A DNA stretch of 43,566 bases, from assembly GCA_028700095.1 (NCBI GenBank), contig JAQVTJ010000003.1:1-43566 (forward strand), in the 5' to 3' direction. The stretch's first letter is position 1, and every line of letters begins with the position of its first letter. The position numbers and the translations under genes are program-made. The notes beneath the pieces were generated by a model. That model searched no databases. It saw nothing but the letters and a program-made list of their open reading frames with translations, and had not been told where the DNA came from. Of the stretch, positions 18,977 to 29,644 are shown piece after piece. This stretch comes from Methanobacterium sp. GTDB lineage: Archaea > Methanobacteriota > Methanobacteria > Methanobacteriales > Methanobacteriaceae.

Positions 18977-20305
18977 TTAGATCATTAGATATCTGTTAAG
19001 TTCATATGGGAATACTTGTATTCTGTAATCATCCCATTCTTTCCTTTTAATATCCATGAACTGATGGTAGACATGGTCTCCAAGTGAAGATTTTATAACT
19101 TCATCTTTTTCCAATGAATGATATGCTTCCCATAGACTTGATGGTAAAGTTTCAATACCCATCTTTTCAAGTCCTTCAGAATCTAATTGGAACACATCTA
19201 TCTCAGTAGCTTCTCCAGGATCCATTTTATTATTTATACCATCCATCCCGGCTTCTAACATTGCTGCAAATGCCAGGTATGGGTTACATGAAGGATCAGG
19301 ACATCTGAATTCTACTCTTGTACCATTACCACGGGATGCAGGGATTCTTACCAGTGTTGACCTATTTTTAAGTCCATATGCAATGTAACATGGTGCTTCA
19401 TATCCTGGTACTAATCTTTTATATGAATTTACAGTTGGTGCAACTATGGCTGATAATGCTTTTGAATGGTTTAATAATCCTCCAGTAAAGTATCTTGCTT
19501 CTTGTGAAAGTTCATCTTGACCATCTGGATCATAGAAGATGTTTTTACCATCTTTAAATAGGCTTTGGTGAACATGCATACCACTACCATTTACTCCGTA
19601 GAAAGGTTTGGGCATAAAAGTAACCATATAACCTAATTTATCAACAATAGCTTTTATTGCCTGTTTAAATGTTATTACAGCATCTGCTGTTTTCATTGCA
19701 TCGCCAAATTTGAAATCTATCTCATGCTGACCTGGACCTACTTCATGATGACTTACTTCAACATCAAAGTGAAGTGATTCTAATCCCAAAACTAATTCCC
19801 TTCTAACATCTGTTCCCTGGTCAACTGGTTCCACATCAAAGTAAACACCATCATCATGAGGGATGATATTTCCATTTTCATCTTCTCCAATAATGAAAAA
19901 TTCAGGTTCTGGACCTACATTAAATTCATATCCTTTAGATTCTACTTTTGCCAATGCCTTTTTTAGCACATTTCTAGGATCCCCTTCAAAGGGTTTTCCA
20001 TCTGGCCAATAAATATCACATATAAATCTGCAAACACCCTTTTCTTCTGGTCTCCATGGTAGAGTTGAGAAGGTATCGGGATCAGGTTTGATTATTAAAT
20101 CACTGCAGTTAATATCAACAAATCCTTCGATGGATGAACCATCAAATAAAAGCCCGTCTTTAAGTATATCTTCAATATCTCCAGGTTTAGCTAATGGAAC
20201 TGCCATATTCTTCGGAGTTCCGTGTATATCTACAAATTGTAATCTAACAAATTTCGTGCCGCAGCTTTCGATATTTCCAATAACCTTTCCTATTTTATCT
20301 TGCAT
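18977..20305 (-). CDS. glnA: Glutamine synthetase type I
   Basis: 442 residues. Ammonia assimilation: glutamate + NH3 + ATP to glutamine. Motifs: DGSSIEGF, GPEPEFFI, the beta-Grasp/ATP region NGSGMHVHQSL, and the RIPASRGNGTRVEFRCPDP active-site segment. The ATG at 20305 is chosen over the in-frame ATG at 20323 because GGAGGT sits between them, about 10 bases before 20305. No Tyr adenylylation motif of the enteric type is evident. A T-rich tract (18935-18970) follows as likely terminator. Confidence 0.95.
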   Translation of the reverse strand: MQDKIGKVIGNIESCGTKFVRLQFVDIHGTPKNMAVPLAKPGDIEDILKDGLLFDGSSIEGFVDINCSDLIIKPDPDTFSTLPWRPEEKGVCRFICDIYWPDGKPFEGDPRNVLKKALAKVESKGYEFNVGPEPEFFIIGEDENGNIIPHDDGVYFDVEPVDQGTDVRRELVLGLESLHFDVEVSHHEVGPGQHEIDFKFGDAMKTADAVITFKQAIKAIVDKLGYMVTFMPKPFYGVNGSGMHVHQSLFKDGKNIFYDPDGQDELSQEARYFTGGLLNHSKALSAIVAPTVNSYKRLVPGYEAPCYIAYGLKNRSTLVRIPASRGNGTRVEFRCPDPSCNPYLAFAAMLEAGMDGINNKMDPGEATEIDVFQLDSEGLEKMGIETLPSSLWEAYHSLEKDEVIKSSLGDHVYHQFMDIKRKEWDDYRIQVFPYELNRYLMI

Positions 20306-20349
20306 AATATCTAATACCTCCATGAAATAAATGCCAAGATCTTTACACC

Positions 20350-20380
20350 GGAAAGATGTTTCCTTTTACTGGTATATAAA
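20350..20380 (-). promoter_or_regulatory. glnA promoter with NrpR-type operator
   Basis: GGAA-AGATGT-TTCC at 20350-20363 matches the published NrpR operator form GGAA-N6-TTCC. The TATA box TTTATATACC (20371-20380, minus strand) lies 7 bp upstream, so the operator covers the expected start site. This is the layout for repression by the neighbouring nrpR product. Confidence 0.8.
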
Positions 20381-20642
20381 TGTTTTGAAGTAAATTACAA
20401 CTAACATTTAACCAAATCTTAAATTGATTTATATAAAATAACCCATTAACAACTTTTATGCGTAACTAATGATATTATAACAAAATATGGATGGTTCAGT
20501 AATTATAAAGTCCTAAGGATATCGAGGAAGTAATGATTGTGTTCTCTAAGCCTTGAAAAATCATATTCTCTATTTACTAAATAATAATATTGAAATAGAG
20601 TAGAGGATAAAATATAGGATATAATAATAAGGGGTGTTTTAT

Positions 20643-20990
20643 ATGAAATTGAAGAATATAGTACCTTTTTTATTATTGTGTATAATATATGCTCCTTTAG
20701 CTGTATTTGCTAATGGTGTGCATGATATTGATCCGATGACGCTTAAAGCGCCCCATGATGTTTTTGAAAAAACTATAGATTTCGATACATGCATCTGGAC
20801 AATAGATTTCAGCATAGATCCCTACAATAGTTATCACTTTAATAGTGATTATTGGGATGAATTTATTACTTATGATCCTGGGACAGGCGATTGGGGTTGG
20901 CCCTATTTAAAGCCTAAAAAAGTGGGGAACACTACTCTTGTAAAAGGTAAGGAGGTACATTGGGTTAATATTGTAGAACATTTAAATTAA
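20643..20990 (+). CDS. Small secreted protein of unknown function
   Basis: 115 residues from the ATG at 20643, seven bases after GGGGTG. A signal peptide (KLKNIVPFLLLCIIYAP to VFANG, cut near residue 23) precedes a short acidic, aromatic-rich domain (DWGWPYLKPK). No cysteines suggest a fold. Only plus-strand gene in this stretch. I do not recognise the family. Confidence 0.6.
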   Translation: MKLKNIVPFLLLCIIYAPLAVFANGVHDIDPMTLKAPHDVFEKTIDFDTCIWTIDFSIDPYNSYHFNSDYWDEFITYDPGTGDWGWPYLKPKKVGNTTLVKGKEVHWVNIVEHLN

Positions 20991-21199
20991 CACTTTTTTT
21001 TTGAGTGTATCTACAATTTCCAGTAGTTGGGGGGTTATACTAATCTACATTATGTTCCCACTTTATATTTTTAAGGGAAACAACCCATAATTTTTAAGTT
21101 TTATTGTTCTATAGGATTTTAAAGCAGTTAATATAAAGTAATGCTCATCTTGAGTTGATATGCCATTAAACTTCCCATATTTTATATTAAAGCTTTATA

Positions 21200-22240
21200 T
21201 TAATGGGGGTTGTAAAGTTATTGGGTGTTGATTTTTTCTATGTTTTTGTGTCCAGTTTTGCATTTTTTAGTTGTAGGTAGCTGAGTATTCCTTTGGTGGT
21301 TTTGTATTTGGTTTTGATTTGTTCGGGTTCTGTTTTTCTGTAGTAGTTTTCAGCTGAGTTAGATGTTCATGGTATTAATGGGTTTCTTGTGTAATGTGTG
21401 AGTTTTAAGTGTTTGATACTATTTTTTTGGGGTTATGGATTTTTGTAATAGTTTAGGTATGTCTTTGAATTTGGTTAATAGTTCTTCTAGTCTTTTAGTT
21501 ACTGTTTTTTCGTTGTATGTTCTGAATATGTTCTTGATTTCGGTGAAATATAGACATAAACTTATTTTGTTGTATGAATTTTTTTTAGGGCTTCTGTTGA
21601 CCTTGTGGGGACGATCTCTTCCACTAGTTGAATATTAGTTATAATATCCTATAATGTTAAACAGTATATTCTTATACAGTTAATTCACAAGTAATTTCAT
21701 CATAACTACAATATTAGGAATAAACTGTGGCATTATTAGTTATATGAAATTCTGCACTGATACGCCAGTTTTTTTATTGGTGGGTATGATATGTGTGGCT
21801 AAAAGAATGTATTGAAGTTTTCTTTTGTTTTTCTAATTGATAGATATCCTGTTTTGATTAATTGTGCTGTTTTGTATTTAAAAACGTTTGCGTACATGTG
21901 TGGTTTTACAACATTATCTAAGGGGTTTTGTGAACTTTTTTCTACTTTTTTTTGCAGCGGTATCTTCGAAGATAAACTTTTTATAGCATGTATCTCCTAA
22001 TATTGGATTTCTAACTCGCTATTATTGTTTAACAACTGTTTTTGAACCACATTTTGGACAGATAGGTTTGATCAATTCCAAATGATTATTTGAAAGCAAA
22101 ATTAATTTATCATTCACATTTCGAAGGGGTTTTCTGCTGCTTAAACCTTTCAGCCAGGATTTTTTTCAACATCAACTTTTTTCCATTCCAAAATCACTTG
22201 GTTTAGACTATTTTTTAATAAACAATTAAATACTGTTCAT
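21200..22240 (-). mobile_element. Decayed insertion-sequence transposase
   Basis: Minus-strand reading gives fragments of one protein in all three frames with many stops: an N-terminal zinc ribbon PICPKCGSKTVVK (about 22035-22075), a middle part with TKSIRK-like pieces (LIKTGYLSIRKTKENF), and a C-terminal AENYYRKTEPEQIKTKYK (about 21290-21360) that looks like the Glu end of a DDE domain. The pattern recalls ISM1-like (ISNCY) transposases of Methanobrevibacter, from memory. No terminal repeats could be placed. Clearly dead. Confidence 0.6.
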
Positions 22241-22709
22241 TTTATATTTTTACTAATTTATGGACATTATAACCAGTATATGATACAAATAAAACAGGAA
22301 ATTATTATAAAAAAAATAATTCTCTAACTATATTAAATCTCTTGGAATAAAAAAAAGAGATAGTAAAAAAGGTAATATATAAAAAGAAAATACAAACCCT
22401 TCATATTATACTATACAGTTTATTGCTCTAAAACTGGGATTAACTATAAAAACAACTCTTCTATAAATAATAATTTGATAATAGATGTTCAATATAACAA
22501 ACAACTATTTAAAATAATTTAAGATTAATTTATAAGAAAAATTGGAACAAAGTTTTCATCTTTTAAATGTTCTAAATAATTCTCCACATATAATATATAT
22601 ACAATGAAGTTGTGGAAACCCTAAAAAAAAATTTGTAAAAATTAGAAGACTTAAAAAATTAATTAAGGATGCCTAAAAAAAATAAAATCATGACATCCTT
22701 TACATACTT
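22241..22709. other. Gene-free AT-rich gap
   Basis: Between the transposase relic and the cstA stop. Poly-A/T tracts only; I see no gene, hairpin or repeat worth calling. Confidence 0.5.
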
Positions 22710-24511
22710 TTATTTTATCCAATATACTTCATAATCCTGTTTTTTAGGATCTTTCAGAAGATCATACCAGCATTTAAATGCATCTATAAATATTACTGCC
22801 ATGAGTACCATAATTATCAACGAAATAACAGCTAGTAGATGCAATCCTTTAGGTAAGAAGTTGGTAACTATGTTCAAATAACCTGCACTTAAAGTCACAG
22901 GTAACATAAACAAACCAGGACCAGCGGTAACCCAAGCATATTTAGCTCTACCCCTCCTTATCAGCATAGTTGTACCTATTATAAGTGCACATGTAGCTAA
23001 TAATTGGTTACACATACCAAAAAGAGGCCATATTGTTGTTATATCCCAAGTGTATAGGAGATAACCCCATGAAAATGTGAAAACCAGACTAGTTAATATT
23101 ATTTCCAATTTCTTATTTCTATCAGAATCACCTAAAGGATTTTTCTTGAACTTTTCTATAATTTCTTGCATTAAATATCTTCCAACCCTTGTACTAGTAT
23201 CTACAGCTGTAAGAATGAAAACAGCTTAAAACATAATTGCAAAGTGATACCAGTATGCAATAAGATTTTCCATATAAGGTATTGAAGAAAATATATATGT
23301 CATACCCACAGCCAAAGAAACAGCTCCTCCAGTACGACCTGCCAATTGTTCCACTACAGATTGAGCAAGTTGAGGTAGATGAACAGGAGTCATACCGAAA
23401 GTAGTGTAAACTGCAGGAGCAGCGTTTATAGCAAAATAATCAGCAGGTAGAAGAACACATCCAGCTATTAAGGCCATTAATGCCACAAAACCCTCTGCCA
23501 ACATAGCACCATAACCTATGAAAAGTATATCTCCCTCATTCTTTACCATCTTAGGAGTGGTTCCAGTTGCAATAATAACATGGAAACCTGAAATAGCACC
23601 ACAAGCTATGGTAATAAATAAGAATGGGAAAAGTGCACCTGGAACAACAGGCCCACCACCATTAATAAATGGAAGTATAGCAGGCATTTGTAAAGTAGGA
23701 TGGATTACAATAACACCTAAAGCCAGAGCAGCTATAGTTCCAAGCTTTAAATAACTTGAAAGATAACCTCTCGGAACTAAAAGTAACCATAATGGAAGTA
23801 CAGATGCAAAAAATCCATATATAGGAATTAATAAAGAAATCTGACTTTTAGATAAATTTTAAAATGGCATTGCAGCAGGATATGCAGCAACAATCGGACC
23901 ACTTAATATAGCAAATCCTAAAAGACCCACCCCTATAATACAACTTCCCTTATAATCTCCAGGACGCAGGTAACGCATATAAATTCCCATAATAATTGCT
24001 ATTGGTATTGTAAATAATACAGTATATGTACTCCAAGGACTTTGGAACATTGCATTTACAACAGCAATAGATAACCCTGCAAGAGTTAACACAAGAATAA
24101 ATAAAACTGTAATGGATGCTATAAAACCAGATCTTTCACCTAACAATTCTGTAGCAATTACTGAAATACTTTTACCTTTATGTCTTACAGATGCAAAAAG
24201 AATTACCATATCATGGACAGCACCAGCTAAAACCACACCAATTATTATCCATAATACACCAGGTAAATAACCAAACTGAGCTGCAATCACAGGACCAAGA
24301 AGAGGACTTGCTGCCGCTATAGCAGAAAGTGATGCCCAAAAAGAACATATTTATTAGTTGCCTGATAGTCAGTATTATCTTCTACTTCAATAGCAGGAGT
24401 TGCCTTTTCAGGATTTAATTTTAAAACTTTTTTTGCTATGAAAAGCCCATAATATCTATAGGCCAAAGCAAATACGCATAAAGCTATAATAACAATGACT
24501 AGAGAGTTCAT
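22710..24511 (-). pseudogene. cstA: Carbon starvation protein CstA (peptide/pyruvate transporter), inactivated
   Basis: Pieces of one CstA in order: NKYVLFGHHF, AAQFGYLPGVLW, GAVHDMVILFASVRHKGKS, FINGGGPVVPGALFPF, DTSTRVGRYLMQEI, all family hallmarks. Three lesions: a 1-base loss in the A run at 24326-24328 (CAC TTT TCT becomes CAC TTT CTG), an in-frame TAA at 23859-23861 (AMPF*NLSKS) and another at 23226-23228 (IMF*AVFIL, normally Glu). The last two are in the same frame, so they are substitutions, not indels. Three hits in 1.8 kb make a true pseudogene likely. Confidence 0.88.
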
Positions 24512-24767
24512 ATTAATTTCTCCTTCACCTTAAATCCTAAAACTAATAAAAAAAAAATTTTCTATATATAATAGTTAAAATATTTCTGAATAAGGACATT
24601 CTTATAAATCAATATAAATAAAATTTATGGATTAATTACTTTGAATATTCCTCTCTCTAATAATATGTAAGGATTTAATGTAATTTTTATCATATTTTTT
24701 TCATTTTCATATTTTTTAATTTATTTAATCCAAAATTATTTATATTAGTTATATTATTATAAAGTAT

Positions 24768-25568
24768 ATGTATAGTTCAATGAAAAAAATTTTATTAATA
24801 TTGGGAATTATTAGTATTGGTTTAATCCTGGTATTTTTTATTTCAAACCAAGGACAAAAATTTAATTCTAAGGAACTGCAAAACCAAAACAATGAACAGA
24901 CAGATATTCAGTGGAATTCAGATGTGAATGCCGCTATAACACAAGCTAAAAAGGTAAATAAAACAGTTTTAAGAGGTTATCCTGATCGGTCTCACAAGTT
25001 TAAAGATCTTGATACTCGTAAAAAAGATCTTGATACTCGTAAAAAAGATCTTGATACTCTTAAAAAAGATCTTGATACTCGTAAAAAAGATCTTGATACT
25101 CTTAAAGAAGATCTTGATACTCGTAAAAAAGATCTTGATACTCTTAAAGAAGATCTTGATATTTGTAAAAAAAATCTTGATATTAAAAAACGAGAAACAA
25201 ACGATCCTGTTAACTGGTCAGATTTGAATGCCACTATAAAATACGCTAAAAAGATAAATAAAAAAATTTTAATAGAAGTTTATAGTACTCGGTGTCCTTC
25301 GTGTAGAGATCTTCACTATTGGACATTAAATAATAAAATTGTAAAAGAAAAACTTGATGATTACATCTTTTTGCCAATAAATGGACCTAAAAATCGTGAA
25401 TTGGTAGATAGCTACAATATAGGTGGATATCCTACTTTAATGGTATTAGATACGGATGGAAATATTATTAAAGCACATTTAGGTTTTATGTATTCTACTA
25501 ACTTTTTCAAATGGTTGAATTTTTCCAGTGGTTGGTCTACCAGTACTTGGTATTCCAATTGGATATGA
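24768..25568 (+). CDS. Membrane-anchored thioredoxin-like protein with heptad-repeat stalk
   Basis: 266 residues. N-terminal membrane anchor (KKILLILGIISIGLILVFFI), then a first partial copy of the thioredoxin lead-in (WNSDVNAAITQAKKVNKTVL), then nine KDLDT(R/L)K heptads (about residues 80-141), then the lead-in again (NWSDLNATIKYAKKINKKIL) and a thioredoxin fold with redox motif CPSC and cis-Pro loop GGYPT. The heptads should form a charged coiled coil that holds the domain off the membrane. ATG 24768 or 24780; no ribosome site and a TATA-like TTTATATTAG about 30 bases upstream suggest a leaderless mRNA. The next gene is a CcdA-like reductant transporter, so the pair would pass electrons outward. 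Confidence 0.75.
   Translation: MYSSMKKILLILGIISIGLILVFFISNQGQKFNSKELQNQNNEQTDIQWNSDVNAAITQAKKVNKTVLRGYPDRSHKFKDLDTRKKDLDTRKKDLDTLKKDLDTRKKDLDTLKEDLDTRKKDLDTLKEDLDICKKNLDIKKRETNDPVNWSDLNATIKYAKKINKKILIEVYSTRCPSCRDLHYWTLNNKIVKEKLDDYIFLPINGPKNRELVDSYNIGGYPTLMVLDTDGNIIKAHLGFMYSTNFFKWLNFSSGWSTSTWYSNWI
25003..25191 (+). repeat. 21-bp tandem repeat (minisatellite) within the thioredoxin-like gene
   Basis: Eight nearly perfect units of AAGATCTTGATACTCGTAAA plus one A, starting at 25003, 25024, 25045, 25066, 25087, 25108, 25129 and 25150, then one decayed unit. Variation is mainly CGT/CTT and AAA/GAA. Unit length is seven codons, so gain or loss keeps frame. Not a CRISPR: there are no spacers. Confidence 0.95.
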
Positions 25569-25579
25569 ATGTTTAAATA

Positions 25580-26174
25580 ATGTTTATACTTTCTTTTTTT
25601 TATGGGATATTGTCTGCCTTTTCCCCGTGCATCCTTCCAATCATACCTATTTTTGTTGGAAATTCCCTTTTAAATAGAACAAGAGATGTACTAGCATTAT
25701 AATTGGATTTTTCCTTATATTTACAATTATAATCCTATTAACAGTTATTTTCACAGCTGCAATAAATTATTATCTTAACTATTTCAAAATTTTTGCAGTT
25801 ATATTAATAATTATTATAGGAATATTTTCATTGCAAATAAAAATATTTTCAATTACTCCCATACAATTCAAAATAAAAATGTGATGATTCAATCATTTCT
25901 ATTTGGTTTCTTAACGAGTTTAGCATGGTCTCCATGTATCAGTCCCTACATAATGACTGTTATAGCACTCAGTGCTTCCACAGGAAACTGGATATTAAGC
26001 ACAGTTAATATGATCATATATTATGCAGGATTTTCATTTATATTAGTTTTAATAACTGTTTTAGCTTCTAAAATTAAATTCGAAAAATTAATCAAACATA
26101 CAGATTAAATAAGAATATTTTCAGGGATATTAATTATTATTGCAGGCTTTTATCTCTTAATGGGATATTTATAG
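25580..26174 (+). pseudogene. CcdA/DsbD-like thiol-disulfide transporter, inactivated
   Basis: Polytopic membrane protein with the two paired motifs of the CcdA family: FSPCILPIIP near the start and WSPCISPYIMT in the second half. Lesions: a base lost near 25698-25703 (ALIIGFF becomes AL*), a base lost in the A5 run 25875-25879, and an in-frame TAA at 26106-26108. The reconstructed protein is about 198 residues and ends YLLMGYL. Starts 9 bp after the thioredoxin-like gene, so one operon. Its loss would leave the thioredoxin domain without its electron donor. Confidence 0.8.
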
Positions 26175-26380
26175 GTAGTTTAAGATTTGTTTAAAACACA
26201 CTATAAATAATAAATTGAGAGTTGAATTTATTAATATAACATATCCTCTTGTGATAAAGACATAAATCTATAACAAATTATTAGAATAAACAATCCCTTA
26301 TCCCAATCAAATATATTAGACTACTATAAAAAAAAGATAAAATAATATATGTAGTGGTTTTCTAGATCCATGTGTTAATT

Positions 26381-27331
26381 TTAAGGATATGGTTTAATAG
26401 GATCTACTTCAATATTATTGGGCTTATTATTTTCTATCATATCTCTCCCATTTCCATAGATGGTAGCATAATTGTAGATTCCTCCACCTATTTTGGCTTT
26501 ATTATAGGTTATTGTTGAATTAACTAAATCCAATACTGCTTGGTTCATATTTCCCTACCATTCAATATTCCTCCACCATCTTCTATGGCAGTGTTATTCT
26601 TGATTATGGATGTGTATATGAACATAGCTATGTTAGAGTAAATTCCTGCACCTCTTAGTGCTTTGTTGTTATTGATCACAACATTGTTCATGGTTATTCT
26701 ATCGCCTATATTATAGATTCCTCCACAGTCAATTCCAGCTGTATTACCTGTTACTGTTGAGTTGGAAATATCTAAATACTCTGCGTTACGGATTCCTCCA
26801 CCATTTTCTATTGCTGTGTTATTGGTGATTTTTACATTTTTTAAATCTAATAATCCCCTATTTTCAATACCTCCACCTACAACGTTCAGTTGTTTTTCCA
26901 TTTTTTATAGTGAAACCGCTGATTGAAATTTTCCTGTTATTGTCTATGTATATACAATAGCTTTTTTGGGTTCCATCTATTATTGTATCTTTTTGGTTGT
27001 GTCCTATTATTTTAATATTTTTATTAATTTTTAAGTTCTCTTTGTAGGTTCCAGATTCTATTTTTATTGTATCGCCAGCTTTGGCGGTGTTTATTGCATT
27101 TTGGATTGTTTTTTTAGGTTTTTTTGGTGTTAATCCATCATTTTTATCATTTCCAGTGATATTAACATAAATCGTCTTAACTGTTGTAAGAGCATTGTTT
27201 GATATACTTTGAGAATTAATATCTAATGATTTATTATCAGTAGCTATGGAACTAAAATTATAAACTCCTGAAATAGTACTTACAATTATTAAGACAATTA
27301 GCAATGTTAAAAATCTTCTAAAATGTTTCAT
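26381..27331 (-). pseudogene. Adhesin-like secreted beta-helix protein, inactivated
   Basis: Signal peptide (RRFLTLLIVLIIVSTISGVY), then the opening of adhesin-like proteins of gut methanogens: TIYVNITGNDKNDGLTPKKP, KTIQNAINTAKAGDTI, and right-handed beta-helix turns such as ITNNTAIENGGGIRN. Frames break at about 26879-26886 (extra base) and 26550-26560; joined, they end NIEVDPIKPYP at 26381. At about 315 residues it is small for the family and lacks a visible cell-wall anchor. Confidence 0.8.
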
Positions 27332-27577
27332 TTATAGAATCCCTCCAAACAAAATTATATTTTAAAAAATTTACATACAAAAATGATTTATTATATATTA
27401 AAATATAATACCATACTAAATTTTCGTATTGTAATATTATTTTTGGACTGTGTTATATTTCTATATAACGAAACACAAATATACTAGATATACAACTAAT
27501 CAAAAAAACCCACCAAAAACCTATAAAAAAATCATCCAAATACTCAAAATAATAAAAAAAATAAAGAAGTGTAGTAT

Positions 27578-28177
27578 TTATATAATACTAGTAATGCCGG
27601 CGCCTTTTAGATCCGTACTAAAACCCCAGACAGAATTATAAGTAATACGACCCAACTCATATCCTACTCTAATAGGGTCATCATTATCATGGTCGAAAGA
27701 TAAATTTATTATCCATACATAGAATGGGTGGAATGCACGTGTAACTGTGGTATTTGAATGAACAATTGCATCATCCCCTATGACCCCGCCATATGCGTTG
27801 CGTATGGGATATGAGTCTGTAAATGTTATAGTCTGTCCAGAAAATACAGGTTCAAAGTATAATGGGGTCATTCCTGTATGTTGAATTTGATTTATGTTAT
27901 TATATGTATTGGGATAGATTGTTTCTTGTCTTTTGTTTGTAATTGTGTAATTTACTGTTATATTTTCATTTATTTTAACGGTTCGAGGTAATTTAACTGT
28001 AACAATCACACCATTCTCTTCAACAGTTTTTCCTATCTCATCAGGAGATATTATATTAAATTCACCCCAAGAATCCTTTAAGGATGCAGTAGCCGTGTTT
28101 GGATATATTAAATATCCTAATAAAAACAGAGAACAGACTAATACTATTATTAAGGTTATTTTTTTCTTTTTTTCCAT
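27578..28177 (-). CDS. Membrane-anchored extracellular protein of unknown function
   Basis: 199 residues from the ATG at 28177 (GGGTGAT seven bases upstream). KKKK then a hydrophobic anchor (TLIIVLVCSLFLLGYLIYP), then an Ig-like domain with ENITVNYTITNKRQETIYP, the usual pattern of CARDB/NEW3-type extracellular modules. Follows the transglutaminase gene on the same strand by 24 bp; likely one transcript and both exported. No enzyme motif seen. Confidence 0.65.
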   Translation of the reverse strand: MEKKKKITLIIVLVCSLFLLGYLIYPNTATASLKDSWGEFNIISPDEIGKTVEENGVIVTVKLPRTVKINENITVNYTITNKRQETIYPNTYNNINQIQHTGMTPLYFEPVFSGQTITFTDSYPIRNAYGGVIGDDAIVHSNTTVTRAFHPFYVWIINLSFDHDNDDPIRVGYELGRITYNSVWGFSTDLKGAGITSII

Positions 28178-28200
28178 ATTACTAATCACCCTATATATTA

Positions 28201-29335
28201 TTAGGAAGGATAATCCCAATCAGCTGTTCCACCCTCAAAATAACGTCCACCAAAGTCTACATTCATAGCGGTGTCAAGATCGTACCATCTATCGCCAGGG
28301 TTGTAAACCTGTGCCCAACGTGGCCGTGTACTTTGAGGTATCTTGCTTTGCATCCCATGGCTCTTGCTAATCCCACTACAATTCTTGCTTGTTCAACACA
28401 GTTCCCATGCTTTGCATCATATGTTTGTTGAAATGAGTGAATAGTATTCCAATGAACCATGTCTCGTGTGGATTCTGTGCATCCCCAAGGGGCTAGTGGG
28501 TCTCGTGTGCCTGTGCAATGGAAATACATATGGCGAGGGCCATAACCATCGTTTAATTTCATCCAACTCCATATTCCCCAAGCTTTACTCTTAGCACTGG
28601 CTTTTTTCTTCCAGGGACTGAGTTTAATATGATTTTAGCAAGTTGACGCATTGTTTTATTATCCTGCCAGGAATAGGTTCCAATAGCATTTTTAGTACTT
28701 GTGCCTCTCCATAATGCGTTGACTAAATCTTCTTGGTGTCCTTCAAATCTTTCATGGGATTCATCCTTTTTAAGAGGCTGATCATTTACAGTATAACCGT
28801 TAATTAGGGTTGTATTTGTTGTGGGTTGATGTTTTACACATACAGTATTGCCTGTGAAAAGCGAATCAAAGGCCTTGGAAGTGCAAATATACCTATCATC
28901 CATATCCGCCAATATAACATTACCCTCATCATCATGACCAATATATATACGAAATGCAGGGTCATAACCTTTTATTTGTACAATATCTCCAGGTTGTAGG
29001 TTTTCTTGGGTTGTTTTAACCGCAACTGCAAATACTTTATGTGTATTAAAAAAATTAACAATATCACCCATACTATTATAATCTGCAGGGATAGCATTTT
29101 CTGAATTCACAGTCATATTTAGGAAAAACATATCCTCATACAAAATTTTAGAAGTACTGCTAAAAACACTTATATCCACAGTTTCATTCATGGACTCTTC
29201 AGGATCATCAACATCACAACAACCAGCACTTAAAAAACCCAAAGAACCCAAAACAAAAAAAGAGATCAAAACAAAAACAAGAAATTTCAAACTAAAACTT
29301 TTCCCAACATAAACAAACACCCTCCTTAAAACCAC
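28201..29335 (-). pseudogene. Exported transglutaminase-like protein, three frameshifts
   Basis: Signal sequence with lipobox-like LSAGCC, a central domain (about 150 residues), then a transglutaminase core. The catalytic Cys lies in HGNCVEQAR, His in GHVWAQV and Asp in WYDLDTA once the frame is repaired. Lesions are all one-base losses: 28563-28567 (GTTTGGATG to GTTGGATG, expected GVWMKLNDG), 28315-28319 (GTTTGG to GTTGG at the catalytic His) and 29299-29302, where one more A would let the protein start at the ATG at 29310 with its GGAGGG site. The shortened frame otherwise uses a GTG at 29335. Related Methanobacteriales proteins act on pseudomurein cross-links; that role here is inference. 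Confidence 0.75.
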
Positions 29336-29377
29336 TACTACTAGTCTAACAATATAATTCCCTACTATATAATAATA

Positions 29378-29554
29378 CCATAATAACTTTAACTAAAAAA
29401 AACATTATGCTAACAAATATTCTCTTTAAAAAGAACAATTTTAAGATGTTTTATTTTAATTCTGGATATATCTAGAAATTCCCAATTTTTCCCGGAAATT
29501 CCGGAAAAAAAACTAAATGTTGGAAGGTTAGGAACACATTTTATTAAAAAAAAT
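29378..29554 (+). repeat. Long direct repeat, copy 1
   Basis: About 180 bp, from CCATAATAACTTT through AACATTATGCTAACAA and TCTCTTTAAAAAGA to GTTGGAAGGTTAGGA, matching 34282-34470 in the same orientation. It contains the dyad CCGGAA-A-TTCCGG. It lies just upstream of the transglutaminase gene, so it may be a duplicated promoter region. Confidence 0.8.
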
Positions 29555-29644
29555 ATTTACTATTTTCTTTCCTTTATTGATAATCCACTTATCAGTATAA
29601 GTTTTATTCAAAAAAAGATAAGGGTTTTAATGGTTCTAGAGACA

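Noticed and set aside
25003..25191. Tandem repeats as a CRISPR array
   Set aside because: Units abut with no spacers and encode in-frame heptads; no cas genes nearby.
27450..27641. Plus-strand 63-residue ORF
   Set aside because: Low-complexity Lys/Ile/Thr string overlapping the end of a better-supported minus-strand gene.
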